Notes under the pieces: generated by a model
The model's database searches: none
Seen by the model: only the letters and a program-made list of their open reading frames with translations
Told to the model about the DNA's origin: nothing
In this document: in pieces, positions 1 through 8,464 of the stretch
Layout: every line of letters begins with the position of its first letter
Numbering within the stretch: the first letter of the stretch is position 1
Assembly (NCBI GenBank): GCA_030141605.1
Contig: JAQGDQ010000384.1
Coordinates: forward strand, 89,167-114,437
Length of the DNA: 25,271 nt
Direction: 5' to 3'
Origin: Tubiluchus corallicola
Lineage: Eukaryota; Priapulida; Priapulimorpha; Priapulimorphida; Tubiluchidae
Made by a program: the position numbers and the translations under genes

Positions 1-2201
1 TCTCCTACTTCTTGACCTCCTAATTGCCCATAACCTACTCTTAGTTTTGCTGTATTTAGGATATTGTTTTGAGGGAAAAAATTTTCTCTATGAATTTTCC
101 ATCCTGCTGATATAGAAGGGAAAGTTCCCCATTGCTTATTGGGAATAAATTTAGACGAGCCATCCCTTCTTATTGTAGCAGTTAGTAAGTATTTGTCGTC
201 AAAAATATAATTAAGTCTTGCTAAGTAAGAGCGAAGATTATTTTCTCTTATTTCTCCCCGTACTTCGTGGTCGCTTTGGGCTGCATCTAGAACTGCATAG
301 TATTCTTCTGAGGACAGGTTTTGAGCTATATTTTGTCCTCTTGCATAAGTATTGTTAAAATTGTTTCTTTCCTCAGTATAACCAATTAATGCAGTAATAT
401 CATTCTTATTAATTCTCTTTCTGAAATTTAAGGTGTTCTCAACAATTGTTTTGAAGTATCTTCTTCTATTTTCACTTAATGAGGAAGGCATAAGAGGGTC
501 TTTATATCTAACGTTCCCTTTTTTGTGCAACATTTTTTCATTTTCATTTGTAAATTCGATTCCTGTATTTAGTCTATAATATAGATAGCTAGTAAAGTGT
601 AGCTCTCCATATCCTGAGGCCAAAACTTTATCAGAGAATAATTTGTTGTCATTTAATTCTTGTTGTCCTATAGGATTAACAGCATAGGTAGGATTGTCAT
701 CATTACCATATCCATATCCTCCCAGATTATTTTCGTCATAAACGGGTATAGTTGGTAGCATTCTCACTACGTCTATAAAAGGTACTCCAGAAAATAGTTG
801 TGTTTGAGAAGTGGCAAGCCTTATGTTTTCTCCAAATCGTAGTTTGCCATATTCGTAATTAGAATGTAGGCCAATTGCATATCTATTAAACGAAGGGCCT
901 ACAACTGTTCCTTCATTTTCAAAATACCCTATTGATAGCATATAATTATTATTCTCTCCTCCTCCCGAAAGATTTAAATTATAGTCCTTGGTATGGCCTT
1001 GCTTAAAAAAAGCATCCTGCCAATCGGTGTCAATATTCTCATTAAAGTTAATGTCAGAGCCGGGGTCTCTTGGCAAACCTGCATTGTCGTGAGCCATATT
1101 ATTGAGTGCAGCATATTCTCTAGCATTCATTACTTTTAATGTCCTAGGAATATTTTGAACACCGTATCTTGCAGAGAAATTTACTTGGGGATTTTCTTTT
1201 TTTCCTTTCTTAGTAGTTATTATAACTACTCCATTTGCTGCCCTAGAACCATAGATAGATGCTGCTGATGCATCTTTTAATATTTGAATAGACTCAACAT
1301 CTTGTGGATTGAAGTTCCTGCTGTCAGTAGTGGGAAATCCATCTATAACGTATAAAGGATTTGAATTATTGATGCTACTAACCCCTCTAATATTTACAAG
1401 AGCTTCTTCGCCTGGTTTTCCTGTATTTATTACATTAACACCTGCTGCCATACCTTGCAATGCACTACCAATTGTCAAAGGGGGGTTACTCGAAACTATA
1501 TCATCTACATTAACAACTACAACTGAGCCCGTTAAGTCGCTTTTTTTCTGTGTTCCATATCCAATGGCAACAACTTCATTTAAGCCAATATTTTCGAAGG
1601 ATAAGCTTACATTTACAACATCTTTACTGCCTACAATTATTTCTTGTGTTTGCATACCAACAAATGAGAATACCAATATTCTTTCCTCTAAAACTGATAT
1701 AGAATAATTACCATAGCTATCTGTTATTGTGCCTTTTTCTGTTCCTTGTATAGAAATGGTTACACCAGGTAAAGGATAGTTTGCATCATCTGTTACTATA
1801 CCTGAAATGATTTTTTCTTTATCAGTAGAGCGATTGTTATAAAGAGATTTGGGAACAATAACAATTTGTGTATTTGTTATTGTGTATGTAGTATTGGTAT
1901 TTTTTAGTGTTTCATCTAATACTTGTTGAACAGAACTATTATTAAAAACAACATTTACTCTTTGATTTACATCTAATTGGTCATCTTTAAAAAAAACAGA
2001 AAAATCAGTCTGCCTCTCTATCTCCTTAAAAACACTTTCAATGGTTGAGTTGGGTAAATTGATATTAAGATTTGTGCCTTGGGAGTAGGACTTTGCATAT
2101 GAGAAAACAAGTAATAAGAAAAAGCCCTTAACAATGAGTTTCGATTTAGAAAAGTTAAAAAGTTTTATAACTTTGCAAATGGGCAGATTAAAAATTTTCA
2201 T
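1..2201 (-). CDS. SusC/RagA TonB-linked outer-membrane receptor with STN domain, C-terminus outside window
   Basis: The reading frame is open from an ATG at 2201-2199 to the window edge, giving about 733 codons of a family that usually exceeds 1000. In order it shows a signal-like hydrophobic stretch (residues about 20-40), an STN (secretin/TonB N-terminal) domain around residues 45-105, a carboxypeptidase-regulatory-like beta domain (motif ISGIVTDD, then LPGVTISIQGT), a plug domain with VVAIGYGTQKKSDLTGSV, and part of the barrel. The STN domain is typical of transducers that signal to a FecR anti-sigma factor. It follows the ECF sigma and fecR genes in the same direction, so the three form a cell-surface signalling operon in which the receptor probably imports an oligosaccharide or similar nutrient with an unseen SusD. 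The substrate cannot be told from this sequence. Confidence 0.93.
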   Translation of the reverse strand, partial: MKIFNLPICKVIKLFNFSKSKLIVKGFFLLLVFSYAKSYSQGTNLNINLPNSTIESVFKEIERQTDFSVFFKDDQLDVNQRVNVVFNNSSVQQVLDETLKNTNTTYTITNTQIVIVPKSLYNNRSTDKEKIISGIVTDDANYPLPGVTISIQGTEKGTITDSYGNYSISVLEERILVFSFVGMQTQEIIVGSKDVVNVSLSFENIGLNEVVAIGYGTQKKSDLTGSVVVVNVDDIVSSNPPLTIGSALQGMAAGVNVINTGKPGEEALVNIRGVSSINNSNPLYVIDGFPTTDSRNFNPQDVESIQILKDASAASIYGSRAANGVVIITTKKGKKENPQVNFSARYGVQNIPRTLKVMNAREYAALNNMAHDNAGLPRDPGSDINFNENIDTDWQDAFFKQGHTKDYNLNLSGGGENNNYMLSIGYFENEGTVVGPSFNRYAIGLHSNYEYGKLRFGENIRLATSQTQLFSGVPFIDVVRMLPTIPVYDENNLGGYGYGNDDNPTYAVNPIGQQELNDNKLFSDKVLASGYGELHFTSYLYYRLNTGIEFTNENEKMLHKKGNVRYKDPLMPSSLSENRRRYFKTIVENTLNFRKRINKNDITALIGYTEERNNFNNTYARGQNIAQNLSSEEYYAVLDAAQSDHEVRGEIRENNLRSYLARLNYIFDDKYLLTATIRRDGSSKFIPNKQWGTFPSISAGWKIHRENFFPQNNILNTAKLRVGYGQLGGQEVG
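2145..2175 (+). promoter_or_regulatory. Putative antisense promoter inside susC 5' end
   Basis: On the plus strand TAACTTTG at 2168-2175 fits the Bacteroidota -7 box TAnnTTTG. TTTA at 2145-2148 is a weak -33 box at a 19-base spacing. Transcription would begin near 2182 and run across the susC start codon into the terminator at 2252-2281. The pairing with that terminator is the main reason to take it seriously. Confidence 0.42.
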
Positions 2202-2281
2202 AACCTTTACGAGTGTTTTGATTATTGCTAATTGTCTACTAACTTTTTGTTAAAGAGGGATGTTGCATCTCTCTTTTTTTT
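2182..2281 (+). ncRNA. Putative cis-antisense small RNA over the susC start (DonS-like position)
   Basis: A TAnnTTTG box ending at 2175 and an intrinsic terminator at 2252-2281 bound a possible RNA of about 100 nt. It is antisense to the susC leader and start codon (2201-2199). DonS of Bacteroides fragilis and related RNAs are cis-antisense transcripts placed between an anti-sigma gene and susC, where they repress polysaccharide-utilisation operons. The arrangement here is the same. The existence of the RNA and its repressive role are inference; only the boundaries are seen in the sequence. Confidence 0.5.
2252..2281 (+). terminator. Intrinsic terminator, plus strand, between susC and fecR
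   Basis: An 11-bp stem (2252-2262 with 2266-2276, one G-U pair, 3-base loop) runs straight into a T tract ending at 2281. In the plus orientation it is a good rho-independent terminator. On the minus strand the G-U pair becomes an A-C mismatch and no good U tract follows, so it does not suit the fecR transcript. No plus-strand gene precedes it, which points to a small antisense transcript. Confidence 0.75.
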
Positions 2282-2306
2282 ACAATCTAAAAATTTGTAA
2301 AACTTG

Positions 2307-3326
2307 TTAATCTAATTCGACATAAATTTTATTTTCTTGAAAACGATACTTTAATGGAGTAGTTAATTTTATTGTTTCAAAAATTTCCTTAATACTTTGA
2401 TTAGTATTAAATTCTCCTGTATAAGTATAGTTATCTATCTCCTCATCTTGTATTTCAATTTCTACATCATATTCTTTCTCCAATCGTTTTTTCAACTGAT
2501 AAAATGAAGTTTGTTTAAGCATTATCTTGCCATTTCTCCAAGCTCCTGCAATATTAACATCTACTTGTCTTTTTTTAAAAATATCTGATTCGTGATAATA
2601 AACGACTTCTTCTGCAGGTTTCAAAATTACTGCCTCTGTATCTTTATGCTCGATTTTATTACTACGTATCTTTACTTCTCCTTCTATTAATGTAGTAGTT
2701 GTTTTATTAAAATCTTTATAAGCAGTTATATTAAATTGTGTTCCAGTGGCAATAACATCATAATCTTCTGTATGGACTGAAAAAGGAGATTTTTTATCTG
2801 TTTTCACATCAAAATAAGCCTCTCCCGTAAGTGCAACATTGCGATTATCAACACCAAAATTAGAGGGGTATTTTAAAGTGCTTCCTGAATTTAGAACCAC
2901 ATAAGTTTCATCAGGAAGCCTCACTTCTGCCTTTTCTCTTTTAGCAGTAGAAATTTCTAAATATAGAACTTGTTTCTTATTTAAATTGTTAGAGTTGAAT
3001 AAAAGATATGAGATACCTATAGTAATAATTACTATTGACGCTATTTTAAGAACCTCCGCAAAAATATTATTGAGTTTAATTGTTGGCTTGCGATGAATTT
3101 TTTGTTTTAAATATTCCCACTCTTTATCTACATCAATTTTTATATTTTTATTTTTATAAATGCGAGGTGTAATATCCCATATTAATTTTATTTTATTAAA
3201 AATTTCACGATTTTTTACATCCTCTGTTAACCATTGTTCAAAAATAGAAATATCATCATCCTTAGCTTTCTTACTTAGAATTTTAACAATTAATCTCCAA
3301 TTTATATTTTCAAAACTATCCTTCAT
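2307..3326 (-). CDS. FecR-family anti-sigma factor, membrane-anchored
   Basis: This 339-residue protein has the standard Bacteroidota FecR layout. A cytoplasmic anti-sigma segment lies at residues 1-85, one transmembrane helix at about 92-110, a periplasmic FecR domain at about 125-225 (with LPDETYVVLNSGSTLKYP and VALTGEAYFDV), and a C-terminal DUF4974-like domain at about 265-335 that would contact the STN domain of the receptor. It lies 71 bases downstream of the ECF sigma gene and 105 bases upstream of the SusC transducer, all in one direction. By family knowledge it holds the sigma factor inactive until the receptor signals substrate binding. Nothing appears broken. Confidence 0.95.
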   Translation of the reverse strand: MKDSFENINWRLIVKILSKKAKDDDISIFEQWLTEDVKNREIFNKIKLIWDITPRIYKNKNIKIDVDKEWEYLKQKIHRKPTIKLNNIFAEVLKIASIVIITIGISYLLFNSNNLNKKQVLYLEISTAKREKAEVRLPDETYVVLNSGSTLKYPSNFGVDNRNVALTGEAYFDVKTDKKSPFSVHTEDYDVIATGTQFNITAYKDFNKTTTTLIEGEVKIRSNKIEHKDTEAVILKPAEEVVYYHESDIFKKRQVDVNIAGAWRNGKIMLKQTSFYQLKKRLEKEYDVEIEIQDEEIDNYTYTGEFNTNQSIKEIFETIKLTTPLKYRFQENKIYVELD

Positions 3327-3397
3327 ATCTTTTATTTGACCCTATATCTATTAAGTCAAAAAAAAGAGAACTTACCCTTACAAAAAGATAATTTTTT

Positions 3398-3928
3398 TTA
3401 AAGAAAATTAGTCAATTTTTCTCTTAATTTTTTTAAAGCCCTACTAATCTGTGTCTCTACAGTTTTTTCAGATATGTTTAGTTTCTTTGCTATTTCTGAA
3501 TATTTTAGCTGTTCAAATCGGCTCATAATAAAAATTTTTCGGCAAGCTTTAGGAAGCAGATTTATTTCTTCTTCTATTTTTTGATATAGTTCATTAAACT
3601 CAAGAGCATCATTTTGCTCTATAAGGTTCAACTCTTCAATATTTATAGATTTTTTTTTAAATGGACTATTAGAAGATTTAAGATGATTGATGCATTTAAA
3701 CTTTGCCGCTTGAAAAAGATATGATTTTAATGAATAGTTTATGTTTATTTTTGCACGATTCTCCCATAAGTATAGAAAAATATCTTGTACTATATTCTTT
3801 GCCGTTTCAATATCGTTAATAAAATTAAAACAGAAAAAAACCAATAGTTTAAAATATTTTTTAAAAACAACTTGATAAGCATCTATATCTCCTTTTTTTA
3901 TAAGCTCCATTAAATCTTTATGAGACAT
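3398..3928 (-). CDS. ECF RNA polymerase sigma factor
   Basis: A 176-residue sigma-70 family protein with region 2 at about residues 10-75 (ETAKNIVQDIFLYLWENR) and region 4 at about 115-170, where LPKACRKIFIMSRFEQLKYSEIA and the following helix-turn-helix match the Bacteroidota family-1 (FecI-like) ECF sigma factors. Regions 1 and 3 are absent, as expected for ECF factors. It heads a three-gene set with fecR and an STN-type susC, so its likely target promoter lies upstream of that susC. The ATG at 3928 gives the usual length. The gene is AT-rich like its neighbours on the left. Confidence 0.95.
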   Translation of the reverse strand: MSHKDLMELIKKGDIDAYQVVFKKYFKLLVFFCFNFINDIETAKNIVQDIFLYLWENRAKININYSLKSYLFQAAKFKCINHLKSSNSPFKKKSINIEELNLIEQNDALEFNELYQKIEEEINLLPKACRKIFIMSRFEQLKYSEIAKKLNISEKTVETQISRALKKLREKLTNFL

Positions 3929-3966
3929 TGTTACTCTAATGTTTTCAGATTCAAGATAATTATATG

Positions 3967-3974
3967 CAAATTTA
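3967..3974 (-). promoter_or_regulatory. Candidate -7 box for the ECF sigma operon
   Basis: Read on the minus strand, 3974-3967 is TAAATTTG, an exact match to TAnnTTTG, 38 bases before the sigma-gene ATG. The expected -33 TTTG is not clear upstream, so this is a half-supported housekeeping promoter. Confidence 0.4.
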
Positions 3975-4183
3975 GTTAATGTATTATGAGATAATAAAAA
4001 AGTTCTTCTTTATGTACCTCACAAACTAAATTCTAAGTGATATGTATTTATAAGTTTTCTTATTGCCTAAGCACACTAGGACATATGCAAAAGGCAAGGG
4101 AGTACAGAAAGTACCCTGTTATTTGACACTGTTTACATTGCTCCCTTATGATGAATTACTGTATATAAGAAGCTAACTAAAAT

Positions 4184-6391
4184 CTATCCACACTTAGACG
4201 ATCCACAACTTTTACAAATCAAACACCCCTCTTGATACACTACTTGCTTAGAGCGACAATTGTCACATCTTGCACCGTTCTTTGCCAAAGTTCCATTAGG
4301 AATATATCGTTTCAAAGCACGTTCTACACCATTTTTCCACGTATTGATAGACTCTGAATCCAATTGCAAACTTGACACCAAATTAACCACCTGTTCAATA
4401 GGCATCCCGTGTCGTAATACACCAGAAATTAGTTTTGCATAATTCCAGTACTCTTTATTAAATTTATGTGAGAGCCCTTCAATGGTTGTTTTATACCCCT
4501 GCTTGTTCATAAACTGAAAGTCGTACCTAGAATTACCTTCATCATCTTTATTTTTAAAAATATTTCCTGACTCTACATATCTTGGCAACAAAATACCCTC
4601 ATCATCAGACAAACCCGTGAAAATTTCATAAGGTTTCTCATTTAACAACCCTACAAAAGCAATCCATTTCTCTTTGTTATTTTGAAAGCGAACAATATCA
4701 CATTCTACAACGTGAGGACGTGAAGTCGTTCTTTGCCCTTCTTTCGACTTAGAAGATACTAGAACACCAGCCCTAGAACCATCTCTGTACACTGTAACCC
4801 CCTTACATCCACTCTCCCAAGCCTTTATATATAATTTCCCCACAAGTTCTTCTGTGGCATCTGCAGGTAAATTAATTGTTACACTTATAGAGTGATCTAC
4901 CCATTTCTGAACCCTACCCTGCATCTCTACTTTACTTATCCAATCAATATCATTAGACGAAGCCTTATAATAAGGAGATTTAGCCACTAAGTCTTTTATT
5001 TCCTCATCCGAATAGTCATTTTTAATCTCATAACCATTCACTTTCATCCATTTCAAGAATTTAGAATGAAACACAGAATATTCCTCCCAAGAATCACCTA
5101 CCTCATCTACAAAATTAACCTTTACATCCATATCATTGGGATTTACCTTTCTCCTGCGCTTATAAACAGGCTGAAATACTGGCTCTAAACCAGAAGTAGT
5201 CTGTGTCATTAAACTTGCAGTACCCGTAGGTGCAATTGTAAGCAAAGCAATATTACGCCTACCATACTGCACCATATCTTCATATATAGAGCTATCTTCC
5301 TTTTTAACTCTTTGAATAAAGGGATTATTTTCTTCTCTCGTAGCATCAAAAATCTTAAAAGCACCTCGTTCCTTTGCTAAATTCACCGAAGCACGATAAG
5401 CTTCTATTGCAAGAGTTTTATGTACTATTTCAGAAAAATCAGTAGCATTTTCACTACCATAACGCAATCCCAAAGCAGCCAGCATATCCCCTTCTGCTGT
5501 AATACCAATACCTGTACGACGTCCCTCTTCTGCCTTCCTTTTTATGTTTACCCACAAATTTCTCTCCACACTCTTAATATTAGCATTTTCAGGGTCTTTG
5601 TCAATTTTTTCTAGGATACCGTCAATCTTCTCCAATTCAAGATCAATAATATCATCCATTATACGCTGAGCTATTACAATATGTTCTTTAAATAAATCAA
5701 ATTTGAACTCAGCTTCAGGTGTAAAAGGATTTTTAACATAAGCATATAAATTGATTGCCAACAACCTACAGCTATCATAGGGACACAAAGGAATTTCTCC
5801 ACAAGGATTAGTAGAAATGGTTTTATATCCTAAATCAGCATAACAATCAGGAATAGACTCGCGAGTAATCGTATCCCAAAATAAAATACCTGGCTCTGCT
5901 GACTTCCAAGCATTATGCACAATCTTATTCCATACGTTATCTGCACTTACAGACCGTACTACATTAGTAGAATCAACGGGATACTTTTGTGCATATTTTT
6001 TATGGTTTATCACTGCCTGCATAAAATCATCCGAAATTTTTACCGACACATTTGCACCCGTAACCTTTCCCTGCTCCATTTTAGCATCAATAAACCCCTC
6101 AACATCTGGATGCTCCACTGACACGCTCAACATCAAAGCACCCCTTCTTCCATCCTGAGCCACCTCGCGCGTAGAGTTTGAATATCTTTCCATAAACGGA
6201 ACAATACCCGTAGAGGTCAAAGCTGAATTTTTCACAGGAGAACCTTTGGGGCGAATGTGAGATAAGTCGTGCCCCACGCCACCTCTTCGCTTCATTAATT
6301 GTACCTGTTCTTGGTCTATTTTCATTATTCCGCCATAAGAGTCAGAACGACCACTATTTCCTACCACGAAACAATTAGACAAGAAAAGCAA
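4184..6391 (-). pseudogene. nrdJ: Class II (adenosylcobalamin-dependent) ribonucleotide reductase, N-terminally truncated
   Basis: The product belongs to the vitamin B12-dependent ribonucleotide reductases, which make deoxynucleotides. Within the 735 open codons are a conserved Cys in SNCFVV (residue 7), the radical-site motif NPCGE (Cys197, Glu199) and a partner Cys208. The 11-residue spacing of the last two matches the family. GGVGHDLSHIRPKG follows early, and a C-terminal cysteine cluster (CDNC, CKSCG, SKCG) closes the protein. The family normally has about 120-130 residues before the first of these cysteines, and these are missing. The frame opens only at a TTG at 6391, and a TGA stands just upstream in frame, next to a foreign inverted repeat. 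I infer loss of the 5' end by a mobile-element rearrangement. The rest carries no stop or frameshift, so the break may be recent or the remnant may still be expressed. Confidence 0.85.
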
Positions 6392-6398
6392 AGTAAAT

Positions 6399-6472
6399 GT
6401 GATTCATGAACCTGTCAAGGGTATATAAACGACTTCGCTCACTCAGTCGCCCTTGACAGAACCAAAAATCAC
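6399..6472. repeat. Nested inverted repeat at the broken end of nrdJ
   Basis: CTGTCAAGGG at 6412-6421 is repeated exactly in inverse at 6450-6459. The outer GTGATT at 6399-6404 pairs with AATCAC at 6467-6472, making 23-bp arms with five mismatches. Inside is a smaller inverted pair, CGACT and AGTCG. No T tract follows, so it is not a typical terminator. It sits exactly where the nrdJ frame is lost and may be a small palindromic insertion or an element end. Confidence 0.6.
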
Positions 6473-6515
6473 ACTGAAAAAGCTTTCAGAATTTGGTTAT
6501 GAAAAAGAAAATATT

Positions 6516-6551
6516 CTATTTTTAAGCAGCCCTAAAAAGGGGAAGCTTACA
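6516..6551 (+). mobile_element. IS3-family right-end remnant, copy 1
   Basis: These 36 bases, ending GAAGCTTACA, closely resemble 6828-6864, which stands directly after the transposase remnant and so looks like the right end of that element. Both copies point the same way. The sequence after copy 1 passes into the transposase fragment, so one insertion sequence appears to have inserted next to, or recombined with, a relative. Confidence 0.5.
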
Positions 6552-6573
6552 TTTTCAAGTAAGGCTACATAAG

Positions 6574-6811
6574 CTTGATGCATGGTGCAAAAGCAATAAA
6601 ATAGAACTTGCCTTTATACAACCTGGCAAACCAACTCAAAATGCATACATCGAGCGATTTAATGGTAGCATCAGAAGAGAATTGCTTTAATGTTTATGTG
6701 TTTAAAACTATCACGGAGGTGCAAAATCAAGTTTTCAAATGGATGGAAGATTATAACTTTAACAGACCACATAAAGCATTAAATTATAAAACATCAATGC
6801 AAATAACGTAA
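6574..6811 (+). pseudogene. IS3-family transposase (OrfB) C-terminal remnant, frameshifted
   Basis: The translation holds the end of an IS3-family DDE integrase core: [20 protein letters not shown], then [14 protein letters not shown] with the catalytic glutamate, and after a break FKWMEDYNFNRPHKALNYKT. A premature TAA at 6688-6690 coincides with one extra T in 6686-6688, which shifts the frame. The N-terminal part of the transposase, including both catalytic aspartates, is absent. It is dead and cannot move itself. Confidence 0.88.
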
Positions 6812-6827
6812 GACATAAAGTAAAAAC

Positions 6828-6864
6828 TCTATTTTTAAATGGCTCGAAAAAAGGAGAAGCTTAC
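6828..6864 (+). mobile_element. IS3-family right-end remnant, copy 2
   Basis: These 37 bases follow the transposase remnant by 16 bases and end GAAGCTTACA, matching 6516-6551 with several substitutions and one indel. The position just after the transposase supports reading it as the terminal inverted repeat region. No matching left end was found in the window. Confidence 0.5.
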
Positions 6865-6988
6865 AACACCATTTTGGATAGGATCGTAAGCTCATCACAT
6901 AGAATAGATCTAAAAGGTGAATCGTTGAGAAAAGGAATTTTAAAAACTGAAAGCTAAAAATATTGTATTATTGTAGCATCTTTCAAAA

Positions 6989-7060
6989 TGGCACTGTTTG
7001 ACCGAAAAGAGTGGCACGGTCACACCGAAATAACCACCATTCGCCATTTCACCGGAAATG
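6989..7060. mobile_element. IS21-like multiple terminal repeats abutting a broken GNAT gene
   Basis: Three imperfect units follow one another at 6989-7011, 7012-7034 and 7035-7060. They share the pattern TGGCAC, about six bases, then ACCGAAA or ACCGGAAA. Such repeats are typical of the ends of IS21-family elements in Bacteroidota. No transposase (IstA) or helper (IstB) gene is nearby, so only an end remains. It runs straight into GNAT coding sequence at 7061, whose 5' part is missing. The 120 bases before it (6865-6988) hold nothing I recognise. Confidence 0.45.
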
Positions 7061-7390
7061 CAAAACAAGGGCATTGGTACTCAGATTTTAAAGCATTCTA
7101 TTTCAGTGGCAAAAGAACTAGCTTTTAAAGGAATATTTCTATTTGGTAATCCCAATTACTACCATCGCTTTGGATTTGATGATGCTCGCAAATACGGCAT
7201 TACCACAAAAGATGGTCAAAACTTTCCGCAGTTTATGGCTTTAGAACCTCAAAAAAATGGATTAGGTGATATTACAGGTAGATTTTTTGATGACAAAGCC
7301 TTCCAAGTGGAAGAAGAAGAGTTTGTCGAATTTGAAAAAATGTTTCCTGAAAAAGAAAAGGGAAAACCAAAGCTTCCCATTAACATTTAA
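7058..7390 (+). pseudogene. GNAT N-acetyltransferase, N-terminally truncated
   Basis: The 110 residues begin within acetyl-CoA binding motif A: QNKGIGTQIL matches Q-x-x-G-x-G. They continue through FLFGNPNYYHRFGFDDA, which is typical of the second half of a GNAT domain of about 170 residues. Roughly the first 60 residues are missing. The apparent ATG at 7058 lies in the IS21-like end and is fortuitous. The substrate is unknown. The stop is six bases before the rsgA-like start, so the two were probably co-transcribed before the break. The acetyl-CoA motif is present but the fold is incomplete, so I expect no activity. Confidence 0.82.
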
Positions 7391-7396
7391 AACAAA

Positions 7397-8464
7397 ATGA
7401 ACATATACGATTTAGGATATACTAAGGACTTTGAAGACTATAGAATTAAGAATTCTCTAGGTGATTTTGAAGTTGGACGCGTCATAACGGAGCACAAAGA
7501 ACGATACGTGGTTCGTACAAAAAGTGGCGAATTTGAAGCCGAGATAATTGGAAACATGCGATTCACAGCAAAAAGCAGAGAAGATTTCCCTGCAGTTGGC
7601 GACTGGGTGGCACTCACCATTTTCGATGCTGAAAGTGCAATCATTCACAAGATACTACCAAGATTTTCAACGATTAAAAGACAGGCCGTTGGGCACCATG
7701 GCGAGGTTCAGATTATTGCCACAAATATTGACTATGCATTTTTAATGCAAGCCATCGATAGGGATTTTAGTATTAACAGGTTTGAAAGATTTCTGACTAT
7801 TTGTTATGCAGGGAAAGTGGAACCTATTATCATTTTAACAAAAATTGATTTAATAGATAAACAGCGGATTGCAGAGTTAATAGAAAACATAAAACAGCGT
7901 ATTAAAGACACTCCTGTTTTTGCCATAAGCAACGAAACCCGCATTGGGTACGAGGGCCTGGCCAAAACTATAGCAAAAGGTAAAACTTATTGTATGTTGG
8001 GATCGTCAGGAGTTGGCAAATCTACTTTGCTGAATAATTTGTCAGGAAAAAATGTGATGAAAACCGGAGAGATTAGCGAAAGCTCAAACAAAGGACGGCA
8101 CGTATCAAGTCACAGGGAGCTGATTGTTCTAGAAAATGGAGGAGTTTTAATCGACAACCCGGGAATGAGAGAAGTGGGAATTACAGATTCCTCCTATGGG
8201 CTTGAAACAACATTCGATGTTATTTACAGTCTGGCAGAAGAATGTAAGTTTAAAGACTGTACTCATATCAATGAGATTGGCTGTGCTGTCCTTGAAGCTG
8301 TTGAGAATGGAGTCATCGAAAAATCTTCTTACGAAAACTACTTGAAGTTGGAAAGAGAAAAAGAACACTTCGAATCTACGGTTGCAGAGAAACGCAAAAA
8401 AGACAAAGACTTTGGTAAAATGGTTAAGAACTATAAAAAAGATAATAAAATGAAAAAGTACTAA
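7397..8464 (+). CDS. rsgA: RsgA-like circularly permuted ribosome-biogenesis GTPase
   Basis: A 355-residue GTPase of the YjeQ/RsgA family, which acts late in 30S ribosome assembly. An OB-fold domain (about residues 25-100) comes first, then the permuted GTPase motifs: G4 LTKIDLID (about 147-154), G1 GSSGVGKST (202-210), switch I around GRHVSSH, and G3 DNPG (253-256). A zinc-binding domain follows with Cys283, Cys288, His290 and Cys296, then a basic C-terminal tail to residue 355. The order G4-G1-G3 is diagnostic. It is longer than many Bacteroidota housekeeping RsgA proteins and sits in mobile debris beside a GNAT gene with an attC-like site just downstream. It may therefore be an accessory paralogue and not the core copy. 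No break is visible. Confidence 0.93.
   Translation: MNIYDLGYTKDFEDYRIKNSLGDFEVGRVITEHKERYVVRTKSGEFEAEIIGNMRFTAKSREDFPAVGDWVALTIFDAESAIIHKILPRFSTIKRQAVGHHGEVQIIATNIDYAFLMQAIDRDFSINRFERFLTICYAGKVEPIIILTKIDLIDKQRIAELIENIKQRIKDTPVFAISNETRIGYEGLAKTIAKGKTYCMLGSSGVGKSTLLNNLSGKNVMKTGEISESSNKGRHVSSHRELIVLENGGVLIDNPGMREVGITDSSYGLETTFDVIYSLAEECKFKDCTHINEIGCAVLEAVENGVIEKSSYENYLKLEREKEHFESTVAEKRKKDKDFGKMVKNYKKDNKMKKY

Noticed and set aside
1309-1707. Open frame of 132 codons on the plus strand inside the left susC
   Set aside because: It is antisense to a well-supported SusC plug domain and its product has no recognisable domain; it is a shadow frame.
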